Shown: piece by piece, positions 1 to 7,657 of the stretch
Numbering within the stretch: the stretch's first letter is position 1
How the letters are laid out: each line of letters opens with the position of its first letter
NCBI GenBank assembly: GCA_028280205.1
Contig: JANQME010000001.1
Coordinates: 1-12,884, forward strand
Origin: Longimicrobiales bacterium
Lineage (GTDB): Bacteria; Gemmatimonadota; Gemmatimonadetes; Longimicrobiales; Gaopeijiaceae
Direction: 5' to 3'
DNA length: 12,884 nt
The notes under the pieces: generated by a model
Databases searched by the model: none
The model's input: only the letters and a program-made list of their open reading frames with translations
Told to the model about the DNA's origin: nothing
Program-made: the position numbers and the translations under genes

Positions 1-769
1 CGTCCCCCGGGTGCAGGCTACGCGCGTCCCGCGACACCAGCGCAGCCCACAGCGCAACCGACCCGCCGAGCATCGTGGTCGAGTGCGAGAGGATCTGACC
101 GCCGAGCAGCGCGGTGAACGGGCTCGCGGCCAAGAGCGCGGAGGCCGCCCGAGCGCAGGGTACGCGCTCGGGAAGCAGGCGCTCGAAGGAGAGGGCGAAG
201 AAGGCGGCGGCGACTCCGGCACAGATCGGGCCGATCAGAAGCGGAGCCCCGGCGAGCACGCCGAGGGCGAGGACGGCGAGATGGCCCGGCGGATACTGCG
301 AGACCCAGCCGACCTCGCTCATGAGCGAGTTGATCGCAAGCCAGTGGGCGGGGTCCTCGGTGAGCGGACCGCCCAAGCGCCCGGTCGCGAGGTAGCGCGC
401 CTGGATGAGCGAGACCATCTCGTCCGGGTTGGTGAGCAGCCCCCGATAGACGAAGCGCTGTACCAGGAGCGCGAACGCGAACGAGACGACGCCGACGCCG
501 ATACTCCACGCGCGCCGATCGACCGACGCCGCCATGCGCCCCGCCCGTTCGGCGGCGCGGCGGAGAGGCGTATCTCCGAGAAGCCGGGCCAGGACGACAC
601 CGATCCCCAGCATGGCGAGCGTCCCGTAGGCGATCAGCTCCCGGCTGGCACGCCCGCCGGCCCACATTGTCGCCCGGTGGAAGCCCTGATCCAGGTCGCG
701 TACCAGCCACTCCCCGGGGAGAACGACGGCGGCGAGGAGAAGAACGCCGAAGACGCGGAGTGGAGCCAA
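1..769 (-). CDS. GT-C superfamily (GT39/PMT/ArnT-like) membrane glycosyltransferase, C-terminus beyond window edge
   Basis: Seen: an open minus-strand frame of 256 codons runs off the left edge. It begins at TTG (769-767) with AGGAG eight bases upstream; no ATG or GTG lies in frame near it. Hydrophobic segments lie at about residues 5-18, 46-64, 88-106, 163-195 and 207-245. Between the third and fourth sits an extracytoplasmic loop containing NPDE (residues 114-117) followed by an I-Q-A-R-Y-L stretch, and then QYPPGH (159-163 region). An acidic DE in the first large loop, followed by a helix with Q/R and Y, is the pattern of GT39/PMT/ArnT-type enzymes that use polyprenyl-phosphate sugars. Known for the family: sugar transfer on the periplasmic side of the inner membrane. 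Substrate and acceptor cannot be told. The nearest gene is divergent, so no operon partner is visible here; downstream genes lie outside the window. The C-terminal half is missing. Family assignment is fairly sure, precise function unknown. Confidence 0.75.
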   Translation of the reverse strand, partial: MAPLRVFGVLLLAAVVLPGEWLVRDLDQGFHRATMWAGGRASRELIAYGTLAMLGIGVVLARLLGDTPLRRAAERAGRMAASVDRRAWSIGVGVVSFAFALLVQRFVYRGLLTNPDEMVSLIQARYLATGRLGGPLTEDPAHWLAINSLMSEVGWVSQYPPGHLAVLALGVLAGAPLLIGPICAGVAAAFFALSFERLLPERVPCARAASALLAASPFTALLGGQILSHSTTMLGGSVALWAALVSRDARSLHPGD

Positions 770-1041
770 CGGCGTCGCTCCTGCGGTGCGGGCGGCCGGC
801 CGGGTAGGGGACGGCCGACCATAGACGATGCGTCGCTCCGGATGCAAGAAGTCCGTGCGGGTGGTGGGTAATCGTTGCCGGCACGCGGGTCGACATCGAT
901 TCGATCGTGCGCGGGAACGTCTGCGGTTCGCGGCCGGCGAGCATCGGCACGCTTCTTCCTTCTTCGATCCGCCCGGCGGACCGATCCCGCCGGCACGTCA
1001 CCCTTTTCGTGGAACCGGGCGCGCTGCGCCGAGGAGGCCCG
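770..1041. other. Divergent intergenic region between GT-C gene and Septum_form gene
   Basis: This 272-base gap holds no convincing gene. A weak sigma70-like pair pointing to the left gene is TTGCAT (847-842) and TATGGT (823-818) with an 18-base spacer. A perfect 7-bp inverted repeat CCGGCGG/CCGCCGG (974-980 and 988-994, 7-base loop) lies in the probable leader of the rightward gene. It is followed only after about ten bases by TTTT, so it is not a typical terminator. A small palindrome ATCGA-T-TCGAT lies at 895-905. No clear promoter for the rightward gene was found. Confidence 0.3.
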
Positions 1042-1518
1042 ATGTTCGAGGGACGCAACCTGCTCGGTGGAGCCGCCGTGGCGGTCGCCGCCGCGCTGGG
1101 CTTCAGCGCCATGGCCGAGCGCAACGACGCCGGACAGATCGTCTCGGCGGGAGCGGTGGACGCCTTCGCCGTCCAGGTCGGCGACTGCTTCGACGACGGC
1201 GCCTTCGCTCAGAGCGGGGTCAGCGAGCTCCCGGGCGTCCCCTGCTCGGAGCCGCACGACAACGAGATCTACGCCGTCTTCGACATCGAGGGCGACTGGC
1301 CCGGCGACGAGCGCATCGAGGAGATCGCGTACGAGGGGTGTTACGACCGCTTCGCGGCCGCGATCGGGCGCAGCTACGAGGACTCGGTCATCGAGTACAC
1401 GGTCATCTGGCCCAGCAAGGGGTCGTGGAAGCAGATGAACGACCGCGAGGTGATCTGCGTCGGCTACCACATGGAGTTCGAGAAGCTCACCGGCACGATC
1501 ATCGGAAGCGCGCTGTAG
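1042..1518 (+). CDS. Secreted Septum_form-family (PF13845-like) small protein
   Basis: Encodes 158 residues. The ATG at 1042 is chosen because GAGGAGG lies just upstream with good spacing and because it places a hydrophobic export signal at the very N-terminus (residues 8-25, ending around A-M-A-E); an earlier in-frame start at 907 would bury it behind an Arg-rich stretch. The mature part carries VGDCFDD (C49), V-P-C-S-E-P-H-D-N-E (C68), E-G-C-Y-D-R-F (C100) and R-E-V-I-C (C139), plus a P-S-K-G-S-W block before the last Cys. This spacing of VGDC...CSEPHD...C...SW...C is the signature of the Septum_form domain, common in actinobacterial secreted or membrane-anchored proteins; two disulfides are likely (inference). 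The family name comes from a proposed septation role, and a biochemical role is not established. It is monocistronic and convergent with the GH8 gene 30 bases away. The signal could be an uncleaved anchor. Confidence 0.8.
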   Translation: MFEGRNLLGGAAVAVAAALGFSAMAERNDAGQIVSAGAVDAFAVQVGDCFDDGAFAQSGVSELPGVPCSEPHDNEIYAVFDIEGDWPGDERIEEIAYEGCYDRFAAAIGRSYEDSVIEYTVIWPSKGSWKQMNDREVICVGYHMEFEKLTGTIIGSAL

Positions 1519-1548
1519 CACGAAGTCGGGAGCACCGACCGCCTCGGG

Positions 1549-2670
1549 TCAGGGCATCGGACACCGCTGCGGATCGGGTGTCCGGGCACGGATCATCCCG
1601 GAATCGAGGGCCAAACCGAACCAGACCCAGTTGTGGTCGTAGTAGCGGTCCGGCGCTTCCAGGAGCACCAGGAGGCCCTCCTCCGACCAGGACTCCTCCA
1701 GGAATGTCGCGAAATCCGGCGCGTGGCGGCGCGCCGCGCCGACGAGGGCTCCCCCGAAGCTCCACGAGGCCTCGTCGGAGACCGGATCGCCGTCCGGACG
1801 GTAACGCGTCACCAACCCCGTGCGTTCGAAGGTCTCCGCCAGGTCGGTGAGCCCCAGCACATCGGCACACGCCTCCGGCCGTCCCGTCAGCTCGCAGTCC
1901 GCTTCCAACCTCCAGAACAGTCGGACGGCATCGAAGGAGAACGCCTCCGACAGCGGCACGTCCGAGACGGGCGGGACGGGCGTGTCCGAGGCGTCGAGGC
2001 TGATGAAGTCGGGGACGAGCACCCGGTCGGTCGGCTCGAGCACACGCGCCACGAGCTCGTACCCGACGCCCGCGACCCGCTCCCAGTCGCCCTCCGGATC
2101 GAGACGGTCGAACCAGGGGTGCGCGTACGGGACGAAGTAGGAGAGGTTCACGACCCTTCCGTGCCGCGCCCAATTCCCCGCGGAAGGGAACCAGTGTTCG
2201 CCCACCTCGATGCCCGTATGTTCGCGCACCGCACGGACGATCTCGGCGGCTCGCGCGCCGTAGGCAGGTTCATCGAAGACCACACACGCCATCGCCAGCG
2301 CGTACGCAATCTCCTGATCGCCGTCCGTCGCCGTGTTGGTGTCGATGATCCGCCCGCCGCCCTGCGGCGTCCAGAGCCACGAGTACAGACCGTCCGGCCG
2401 CTTCATCGTGGCCTCGGTCCATGCGAAGACCCGAGCGAAGGTATCCGCGTCCCGCTCCCACACCGCGCGCAGGAGCGCATACCCCTGGCCCTCCGACGTG
2501 ACGGAGCCGCCGTCCCGACGTGGGTCGAGCACGTATCCCTCCTCCGAGAGGTAGCGCAACCGGTACGTCGGCCACGCGTCTCGGAGGAATCGTTCGACGG
2601 GCATCGCGTTCGAGGTGCAGCCCGAGGAGAGAAGTGTCAGGACGAGCGCGGGCACCGCCGCACGCGTCAC
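1549..2670 (-). CDS. Glycoside hydrolase family 8 endoglucanase (BcsZ-like), probable lipoprotein
   Basis: Hydrolyses internal beta-1,4-glycosidic bonds in the family; here presumably trims the polymer made by the upstream synthase. Start is GTG at 2670, whose last two bases begin the TGA of the preceding gene (GTGA overlap), giving 373 residues, usual for BcsZ-type GH8. The N-terminus is a short signal with lipobox-like L-S-S-G-C (C18), so it is probably a lipoprotein. GH8 landmarks: TSEGQGYAL with the proton-donor Glu at 60, DGLYSWLW (93-100), TNTATDGDQEIAYAL (111-125) with Asp116/118 in the subsite region, N-L-S-Y-F-V-P (175-181), and the F-S-F-D-A-V-R-L-F-W block (244-253) whose Asp247 matches the catalytic base position in E. 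coli BcsZ. A longer frame reaching upstream to 2991 only overlaps the neighbouring barrel gene in another frame. It is the last gene of the three-gene operon. The exact substrate (cellulose or a related beta-glucan) is inferred. Confidence 0.92.
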   Translation of the reverse strand: MTRAAVPALVLTLLSSGCTSNAMPVERFLRDAWPTYRLRYLSEEGYVLDPRRDGGSVTSEGQGYALLRAVWERDADTFARVFAWTEATMKRPDGLYSWLWTPQGGGRIIDTNTATDGDQEIAYALAMACVVFDEPAYGARAAEIVRAVREHTGIEVGEHWFPSAGNWARHGRVVNLSYFVPYAHPWFDRLDPEGDWERVAGVGYELVARVLEPTDRVLVPDFISLDASDTPVPPVSDVPLSEAFSFDAVRLFWRLEADCELTGRPEACADVLGLTDLAETFERTGLVTRYRPDGDPVSDEASWSFGGALVGAARRHAPDFATFLEESWSEEGLLVLLEAPDRYYDHNWVWFGLALDSGMIRARTPDPQRCPMP

Positions 2671-5600
2671 GAGCCTCCGAGCGAGGTCGAGAGCCCCACG
2701 GTGAGACGGGCCGTATCGTACAAGTCGCCCTGATTGAAGTAGAGGCCGCGGAGAAGAAGGGTGGCGGGCCCCAGGCGCTCGACCCACTCGATATCGGCCT
2801 CGATCCCGATCCCCTCGTCCGCCGCGAACCGGAACACGTGAGGGTTCACCTCGAGCCGAAGCCTCCGGTCGCGGTCGCCCCAGATCGCCTGCCCTCGGAG
2901 TCCCAGGCTCGCGTACCCGGAGGGGCTGACGTACCCGTCCGCCTGGGTCGCGAAGTCTTCCACGTAGAGATTGGGCTGCAGCGCGAGCCATCGATCGACC
3001 GAGGATTCGAGGGGGAGTTGGAGCTGTGCGTACCCGTAGGCACGCTCGTTGTCGTCGGAGTACGCCGTGTACCCCCCTTCCACGTGCACGGAGCGACCGA
3101 TGCCGAGCGCCTTGGTCCCCCGCACCCGCACGTCATTCCCTACGACACCGAGGGTGAGCGGCGTCACGGTCCTGAGACGCATGAGTCGGATCGGGCCCGG
3201 ATCGATCGCGCCCGACCAAAGGACGTCGCGTGTGAGGCGGAGGCCCAGCGCCGATGCATCGCCGAAGGTGTAGTCCGACTCGAGGCGCATAGTCACGTCC
3301 GAGTCCGTGTCCGACCCTATCTGAAACCCGGCGGCGGCGGATACGATCAGTTCGCGTGACACGAAGACGCTGTCGAGCCCGACCTCGATCTCGGTCACGT
3401 CCACGTCGGCGGAGCCCTGCGAGGTCATGTGCGGTGCGACCTCCACCCGTCCGATTCCACTTCCGCCGAACCGGGCCCGGGCGACGCCCGTGATCCCCGT
3501 GTGACCGACCTCGGCGGCGTCGCTGGCGACCGTCATCCGGACCGCGGTCGAGGGCCGCAGACCTCGGACCACCGGGCGCTCGATCCGTTCGACGTGATGT
3601 TCCGGTGCTCCGGCGTCACGCGCGGACCGAATGGCATCCGCCGCCCGCCTGAAGTCGCCACGGGTGTACGCGGCATCGGCCATCCGCAGGAAGCCCTCAC
3701 GGGCGGCCGAAGGCGAGCTCTCGTCGTCGAGGACGGGCTCCAGGATCTGCTGCACCTCGACGGGTCGGTCTCGGAGCCAGGCGATCCGGGCCCGCCACAG
3801 GGCCCCCGCGACTCCCTCGACATCCCGCTCGGACAGGCTGTCCAGGAGCACCCCCGCCTCCCCCCGCTCGCCCAGGAAGCGGAGTGCCTGAGCCCGGACC
3901 ATCCGCGCGTCCCACCCGGGATCGGCCGCAACCGCACGGTCCGCCCACGTCTCCGCCTCGGCGTAGTCTTCGATCGCCAGGTACGCCTGCGCCACCTCGA
4001 GCGAGACGTCTGCCGCGCCGTCCTCGACATACCGCAGGTAGTGTGGGATCGCCTCCTCCTCGAGCCCGATCTCCGCGAGCACCCGCGCGAGGAGCACCCG
4101 CGCCTCGACGTCGTCCGGATTCGCAGCCACATAGGTCCGATACGTCTCCACCGCTTCCAACGGTCGGCCGAGCGCGACCCACGCGCCCGCCAGACGAAGG
4201 CCCACCGAGGCACCGGCCTCTTCCGCGGCTTCGTACGCCTCGATGGCACCCAGGGGATCACCGAGCTCCGACCGGAGGTCCCCCAGAGTCGCGGCGGCCT
4301 CCGCGTCATCGGGGGCCCGAACATGGAGCTCGTCGTAGGCGTCCGCCGCGCGGGCGTGTCGCCCGAGCGCACGGTGCGCGTCGCCGAGTCGCCTCAGTTG
4401 GTCGTCCGTGACGTCGAAGCGCTGCCGGAGGGCCTCGAGCGCGCGTGTGAGCGCCTCGAGGTCTCCCGTCCCCTCGGCCACCCGGCTCGCGAGCACGAGG
4501 ACGGAGGAATCCGCGGCCTCGCTCCCTGCCACCGAGGCGAAGCGCCGCGACGCCTCGGCGGGGCGATCGGATGCCAGCAGGGCCCGGGTGAGCGCCAACT
4601 CCTCCGTGTCGGAGAGGGTGCCGCCCGCCTCCTCGACCGCGATCAGCCACCGCGCTTCCCCGGCTGGATCCCCGGCCCATGCGCTCAGCTCGGCGAGGTG
4701 ACGGAGCGTTCCCCGGTCTGCCTGCGCGGCTTCGGGACCCGCCGCGAGCACGTCGCGGGCAGCGGCGAACCTCCCGAACTGCTCGAGGAGGGCGATCGTT
4801 TCCGCGCGCGCCTGGTCGTTCGCGGGATCCGCCTCCAGACGAGCTGTCCAGAACTGGAGCGCCCGTTCTGGTTCTGTCGGGGGAGTGTCTCGTTCCGCAG
4901 CGATCCGCGCCCTCCGGTCGAGCTCGAGCCGGAGCGAGTTCAGGTCTTCGAGGAGGGCCAGGAGTCCTGCTGCGGACGGATGGGCCTCGAGGGCGACACC
5001 CAGCCGATACTCCGCTTGTCGCACGTTCCCGGACCAGATCAGCGTCTGGATCCGGAGCGCCAGCGCCTCCGGACTCGTGACGACCGGATCCTCGAGAACC
5101 GCGAGCGCCTCGGCGTAGCGGCCGTCCAGATTCAGCACCCATGCGTACCGGAGCGCATCGTCCTCCACATCCGCGGCTTCGATCAACCAGCGGTACTCCG
5201 CCTCCGCCTCCGTCATGAGCCCCAACTCCGCCAGGAGCCACGCGAGCTCGCGATGGGCCCCAGGGTCCTCCGGGGCGGCGTCGACGATCGTGCGCTGCAC
5301 GCGCACGGCCTCCTCGGAGGCACCGAGCGACCGGTACAACCGGACTCGGTCGGACCGGGTCTCCGGCTCGGGCAGACGCTCCAGCGCCTCGAGCGCCCCC
5401 CGCTCCTGCCCCAGGGCTTCGAGAAGGGTCGCATACAATCGGAGGGACGGCGGATCGAGCGCATCGGGGGTGACCGGTCGGATCGCGACGGCCGCCTCCT
5501 CCTCGTCACCGAGCATCAGTCGGGCTTCGGTGAGACCCAGCCGAGCATCCGTGCGGGAAGGATCGAGTTCGATGGCGCGCTCGAAGCGCGCCGCCGCCGA

Positions 5601-5906
5601 ATCCGGATCACCCAGCCGGAGGTGCGCATGGCCCGCCGTGGCCACGAGTCCGCCGTCGTTCGGTTGGACATCGAGCGCGTAACGGGTGGCCGCGAGCGCG
5701 TTCTCCCAATCCTGGGCGAGCAGCGCTTCGTCGATTCGCTCGAACCAGGGGTCCAGGGTGCGCCAGAACGGGCCCCTGACGTGGATGAGCACGGCGAACA
5801 CGAGTACCAGCCACCCGCCCACCCCGAGCACACGATGCCAGGAGACGCGACGTCCCGATTCTTCGTGATCGGTGCCCGGCAGCTCGTCCCGGTCGTTCCC
5901 GCCCAC
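2667..5906 (-). CDS. TPR-scaffold/outer-membrane beta-barrel polysaccharide exporter (BcsC/PgaA-like)
   Basis: Encodes 1079 residues from a GTG at 5906, two bases after the stop of the synthase gene, with GGAGG ten bases upstream inside that gene's last codons. Frames extending to 6107 only overlap the synthase in another frame. Layout: a hydrophobic N-terminal segment (about residues 27-44) acting as signal or anchor; a long alpha-helical solenoid of Ala/Leu/Glu-rich TPR-like repeats (about 50-770, for example L-G-D-P-D-S-A-A-A-R-F-E-R-A-I-E-L-D-P); then about 790-1079 of alternating amphipathic strands with Tyr/Asp/Gly turns, a 14-16 strand barrel. This is the architecture of BcsC, AlgK/AlgE and PgaA: the TPR part binds polymer in the periplasm and the barrel lets it cross the outer membrane. 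The final residues are S-L-G-G-S, without the terminal aromatic usual for BAM substrates. Its position between GT2 and GH8 genes supports the role. Sequence similarity to any one of these exporters was not measured. Confidence 0.88.
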   Translation of the reverse strand: MGGNDRDELPGTDHEESGRRVSWHRVLGVGGWLVLVFAVLIHVRGPFWRTLDPWFERIDEALLAQDWENALAATRYALDVQPNDGGLVATAGHAHLRLGDPDSAAARFERAIELDPSRTDARLGLTEARLMLGDEEEAAVAIRPVTPDALDPPSLRLYATLLEALGQERGALEALERLPEPETRSDRVRLYRSLGASEEAVRVQRTIVDAAPEDPGAHRELAWLLAELGLMTEAEAEYRWLIEAADVEDDALRYAWVLNLDGRYAEALAVLEDPVVTSPEALALRIQTLIWSGNVRQAEYRLGVALEAHPSAAGLLALLEDLNSLRLELDRRARIAAERDTPPTEPERALQFWTARLEADPANDQARAETIALLEQFGRFAAARDVLAAGPEAAQADRGTLRHLAELSAWAGDPAGEARWLIAVEEAGGTLSDTEELALTRALLASDRPAEASRRFASVAGSEAADSSVLVLASRVAEGTGDLEALTRALEALRQRFDVTDDQLRRLGDAHRALGRHARAADAYDELHVRAPDDAEAAATLGDLRSELGDPLGAIEAYEAAEEAGASVGLRLAGAWVALGRPLEAVETYRTYVAANPDDVEARVLLARVLAEIGLEEEAIPHYLRYVEDGAADVSLEVAQAYLAIEDYAEAETWADRAVAADPGWDARMVRAQALRFLGERGEAGVLLDSLSERDVEGVAGALWRARIAWLRDRPVEVQQILEPVLDDESSPSAAREGFLRMADAAYTRGDFRRAADAIRSARDAGAPEHHVERIERPVVRGLRPSTAVRMTVASDAAEVGHTGITGVARARFGGSGIGRVEVAPHMTSQGSADVDVTEIEVGLDSVFVSRELIVSAAAGFQIGSDTDSDVTMRLESDYTFGDASALGLRLTRDVLWSGAIDPGPIRLMRLRTVTPLTLGVVGNDVRVRGTKALGIGRSVHVEGGYTAYSDDNERAYGYAQLQLPLESSVDRWLALQPNLYVEDFATQADGYVSPSGYASLGLRGQAIWGDRDRRLRLEVNPHVFRFAADEGIGIEADIEWVERLGPATLLLRGLYFNQGDLYDTARLTVGLSTSLGGS

Positions 5907-5908
5907 GC

Positions 5909-7507
5909 CTACGCTTCCTCCACGGGGGTGACACGAAGGTGCGTAAGTCCCTGATGGACCACGGGCCACAGCGTCCAGATCGCGAACGCCGAGACCACGA
6001 AGTTGCCGGCCAGCACCCAGGCGGGCATCGGGACGCGGTAGATCGCGAAGAAGGGAAGTAGCGTGTTGGCCGCCAACAGCAGCATCTGGGGCAGCAAGGC
6101 GAACCACCCCGGCCAGCGACGGGTTCGCCTCGCCTCACTGGATACGTTGTTCACCCGGTACGCCGGGCTCTTGCCCGGCGGGTGGAAGAGCGCCCGGACG
6201 GCGCCCGCGACGTACACCGGGAACAGCCCGGCGAGGAACTGGAACTGCTTGCCCGGTTTCTGGCCGCGGAAGAGGAGCTCCGCCGCGAACGCGAAGAGCA
6301 CGAAGTAGACGAACCGGATGAGGATGATGACCAGTTCGTAGTCCACCAGGATCGGTACGCCCGTCAGATAGGTGTACGGCGGCACGAGGAAGAAGATCGG
6401 CAGGAAGAACCCGGCCCACACATAGCTCAGACCGATCACCAGGTGGTTCAATCGGCCGGCGAGGTTCAGGCCGCTCTTGAAGAGCGGATTGTCCCAGATG
6501 AAGATCCGCATGGTGTCTACGGCCCACTGCATGCGCTGCTGGTATACCTGTCCGATCGTCATCGGAGCGAGTCCCAGCGTGACCGCGTACGGGAAGTACA
6601 GCGACTTCCATCCGTGGCTGTGCAACTCGTACGAAGTGGTCAGGTCCTCGACCAGATTCCATTCGGCGAAGCCTCCGATCTCCTCGAGGGCCTCGCGGCG
6701 GTAGAGCACCCCGGAGCCGCACGAGATGACCGAATCGACGGCGTCCATCCCGAGCTGAACCGCATCGTAGAACACGGGATCCATCGAGTTGAACGGGTCA
6801 CCGGTCGGGACCTCGAACGCCTGCTTCGACTGCACGAAGGCGACTCGCTCGAAGCGCATGTAGCCGCCCATCCGGACCAGGGCGTCGGCGCGCACCTTGT
6901 GGTCCGCGTCGAGCGTGAACACCAGGTCGCCGTCGGTCCGTTCGAGGCCGAAGTTCAGGTTTCCGGCTTTCTGGTGCTCGCGGGAAAGGCCTTCCTTCGG
7001 GCGGGACAGGTAGTGGTAGCCCAGTGCCGAGGCGCGCTCTTCGACCTCGGCGGAGCCGCCGTCGTCGAGAACGTAGATGTTCAGCTTCCCCGGCCATTCG
7101 AGCAGGGCGACCGAGGTGAGCGACCGATCGACGACGTCCATCGGCTCTTCGCACACCGTCACGAACACGTCCACACTCCGGAACTCCGTCTGGCTCAGCC
7201 CGTCTCCGGGCTTGAAGCGCAGGTTCCAGACGTTCACGGAGCCGAGAACGAAGACGACGAGGCAAACGACCTCTGCCGCGATGAAGATGGACGACACGAC
7301 CGGCACGTCCCAGTTCATGCCGAGAGGTAGAAACGCGAGGTACGCCAGCGCGGCGACGACCGCCAAGAGGCTGAACACCTTCGCGCTCAAGCTCCGCTTG
7401 CGATCCTCACGCTCGCCGTAGCGGCGGAACTGTCGCCCTTCGGAGGGCGGCGTCCGTAGGGCCGTGGCCGGGCCGCCGCCGGGCCCGGAATCCTGCGTCG
7501 ACGTCAT
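5909..7507 (-). CDS. BcsA-like processive family 2 glycosyltransferase (cellulose synthase-like), no PilZ domain
   Basis: Encodes 532 residues; ATG at 7507 chosen as the first start giving an N-terminal cytosolic tail before two membrane helices (about 43-63 and 70-94). A GT2 catalytic domain follows: LDDGG (D148, D149), KAGNLN (180-185), LDADH (D200, D202), ISCGSGVLYRRE (261-272, acceptor-side CG motif), L-V-E-D (general-base D288, the TED position), and Q-R-M-Q-W (324-328) at the QxxRW position. Then five further hydrophobic segments (about 353-376, 387-413, 421-441, 464-490, 496-517). Known for the family: couples UDP-sugar polymerisation with translocation across the inner membrane. The protein ends at the last membrane segment, so the c-di-GMP-binding PilZ domain of BcsA is absent. 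Shine-Dalgarno is poor (C-rich before ATG), with a structured leader upstream. It heads an operon with TPR-barrel and GH8 genes. Product may be cellulose or another beta-glucan; chitin- or curdlan-like synthesis cannot be excluded. Confidence 0.93.
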   Translation of the reverse strand: MTSTQDSGPGGGPATALRTPPSEGRQFRRYGEREDRKRSLSAKVFSLLAVVAALAYLAFLPLGMNWDVPVVSSIFIAAEVVCLVVFVLGSVNVWNLRFKPGDGLSQTEFRSVDVFVTVCEEPMDVVDRSLTSVALLEWPGKLNIYVLDDGGSAEVEERASALGYHYLSRPKEGLSREHQKAGNLNFGLERTDGDLVFTLDADHKVRADALVRMGGYMRFERVAFVQSKQAFEVPTGDPFNSMDPVFYDAVQLGMDAVDSVISCGSGVLYRREALEEIGGFAEWNLVEDLTTSYELHSHGWKSLYFPYAVTLGLAPMTIGQVYQQRMQWAVDTMRIFIWDNPLFKSGLNLAGRLNHLVIGLSYVWAGFFLPIFFLVPPYTYLTGVPILVDYELVIILIRFVYFVLFAFAAELLFRGQKPGKQFQFLAGLFPVYVAGAVRALFHPPGKSPAYRVNNVSSEARRTRRWPGWFALLPQMLLLAANTLLPFFAIYRVPMPAWVLAGNFVVSAFAIWTLWPVVHQGLTHLRVTPVEEA

Positions 7508-7521
7508 GGGGGGAAAGGTTG

Positions 7522-7593
7522 TCGAGAGGAGGTTGGAATGGCCGAGCCCTCTCGATCTGCACGTCTCGGGCCAGACTCGCCGCCGGACCTCCT
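7522..7593. repeat. Inverted repeats in the leader of the GT2 synthase gene
   Basis: A perfect 8-bp stem TCGAGAGG (7522-7529) / CCTCTCGA (7548-7555) with an 18-base loop lies 15 bases upstream of the synthase ATG. A second inverted pair, AGGAGGT (7527-7533) / ACCTCCT (7587-7593), shares bases 7527-7529 with the first, so the two folds are partly exclusive in the minus-strand leader RNA. The distal arm, read on the minus strand, is a Shine-Dalgarno-like AGGAGGT that has no start codon nearby. A regulatory role is inference. Confidence 0.35.
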
Positions 7594-7657
7594 AACACAC
7601 CGTCCACCTTCGTGTTCGGAGCGCGAGTGACGAACCCACATCTGTCACGCAGGCGAC

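Noticed and set aside
11..871. Plus-strand 286-codon frame at the left edge
   Set aside because: Highly charged low-information product, antisense of the GT-C glycosyltransferase.
18..1124. Minus-strand 368-codon frame across the left edge
   Set aside because: Arg-rich and low in hydrophobic residues; overlaps both the GT-C frame, which has membrane helices and the NPDE motif, and the Septum_form gene on the other strand.
1519..1548. Possible bidirectional terminator (GTCGG/CCGAC) between the Septum_form and GH8 genes
   Set aside because: Only a 5-bp stem and no T-tract on either side; not better than chance.
3429..5954. Uninterrupted 841-codon plus-strand frame opposite the TPR exporter gene
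   Set aside because: Arg/Pro/Gly-rich translation with no domain, typical of the antisense frame of a GC-rich gene; the opposite strand has clear TPR repeats, a membrane segment and barrel strands.
6182..7330. Plus-strand 382-codon frame opposite the GT2 synthase
   Set aside because: His/Arg/Glu-rich antisense frame; the minus strand carries all GT2 motifs and membrane helices.
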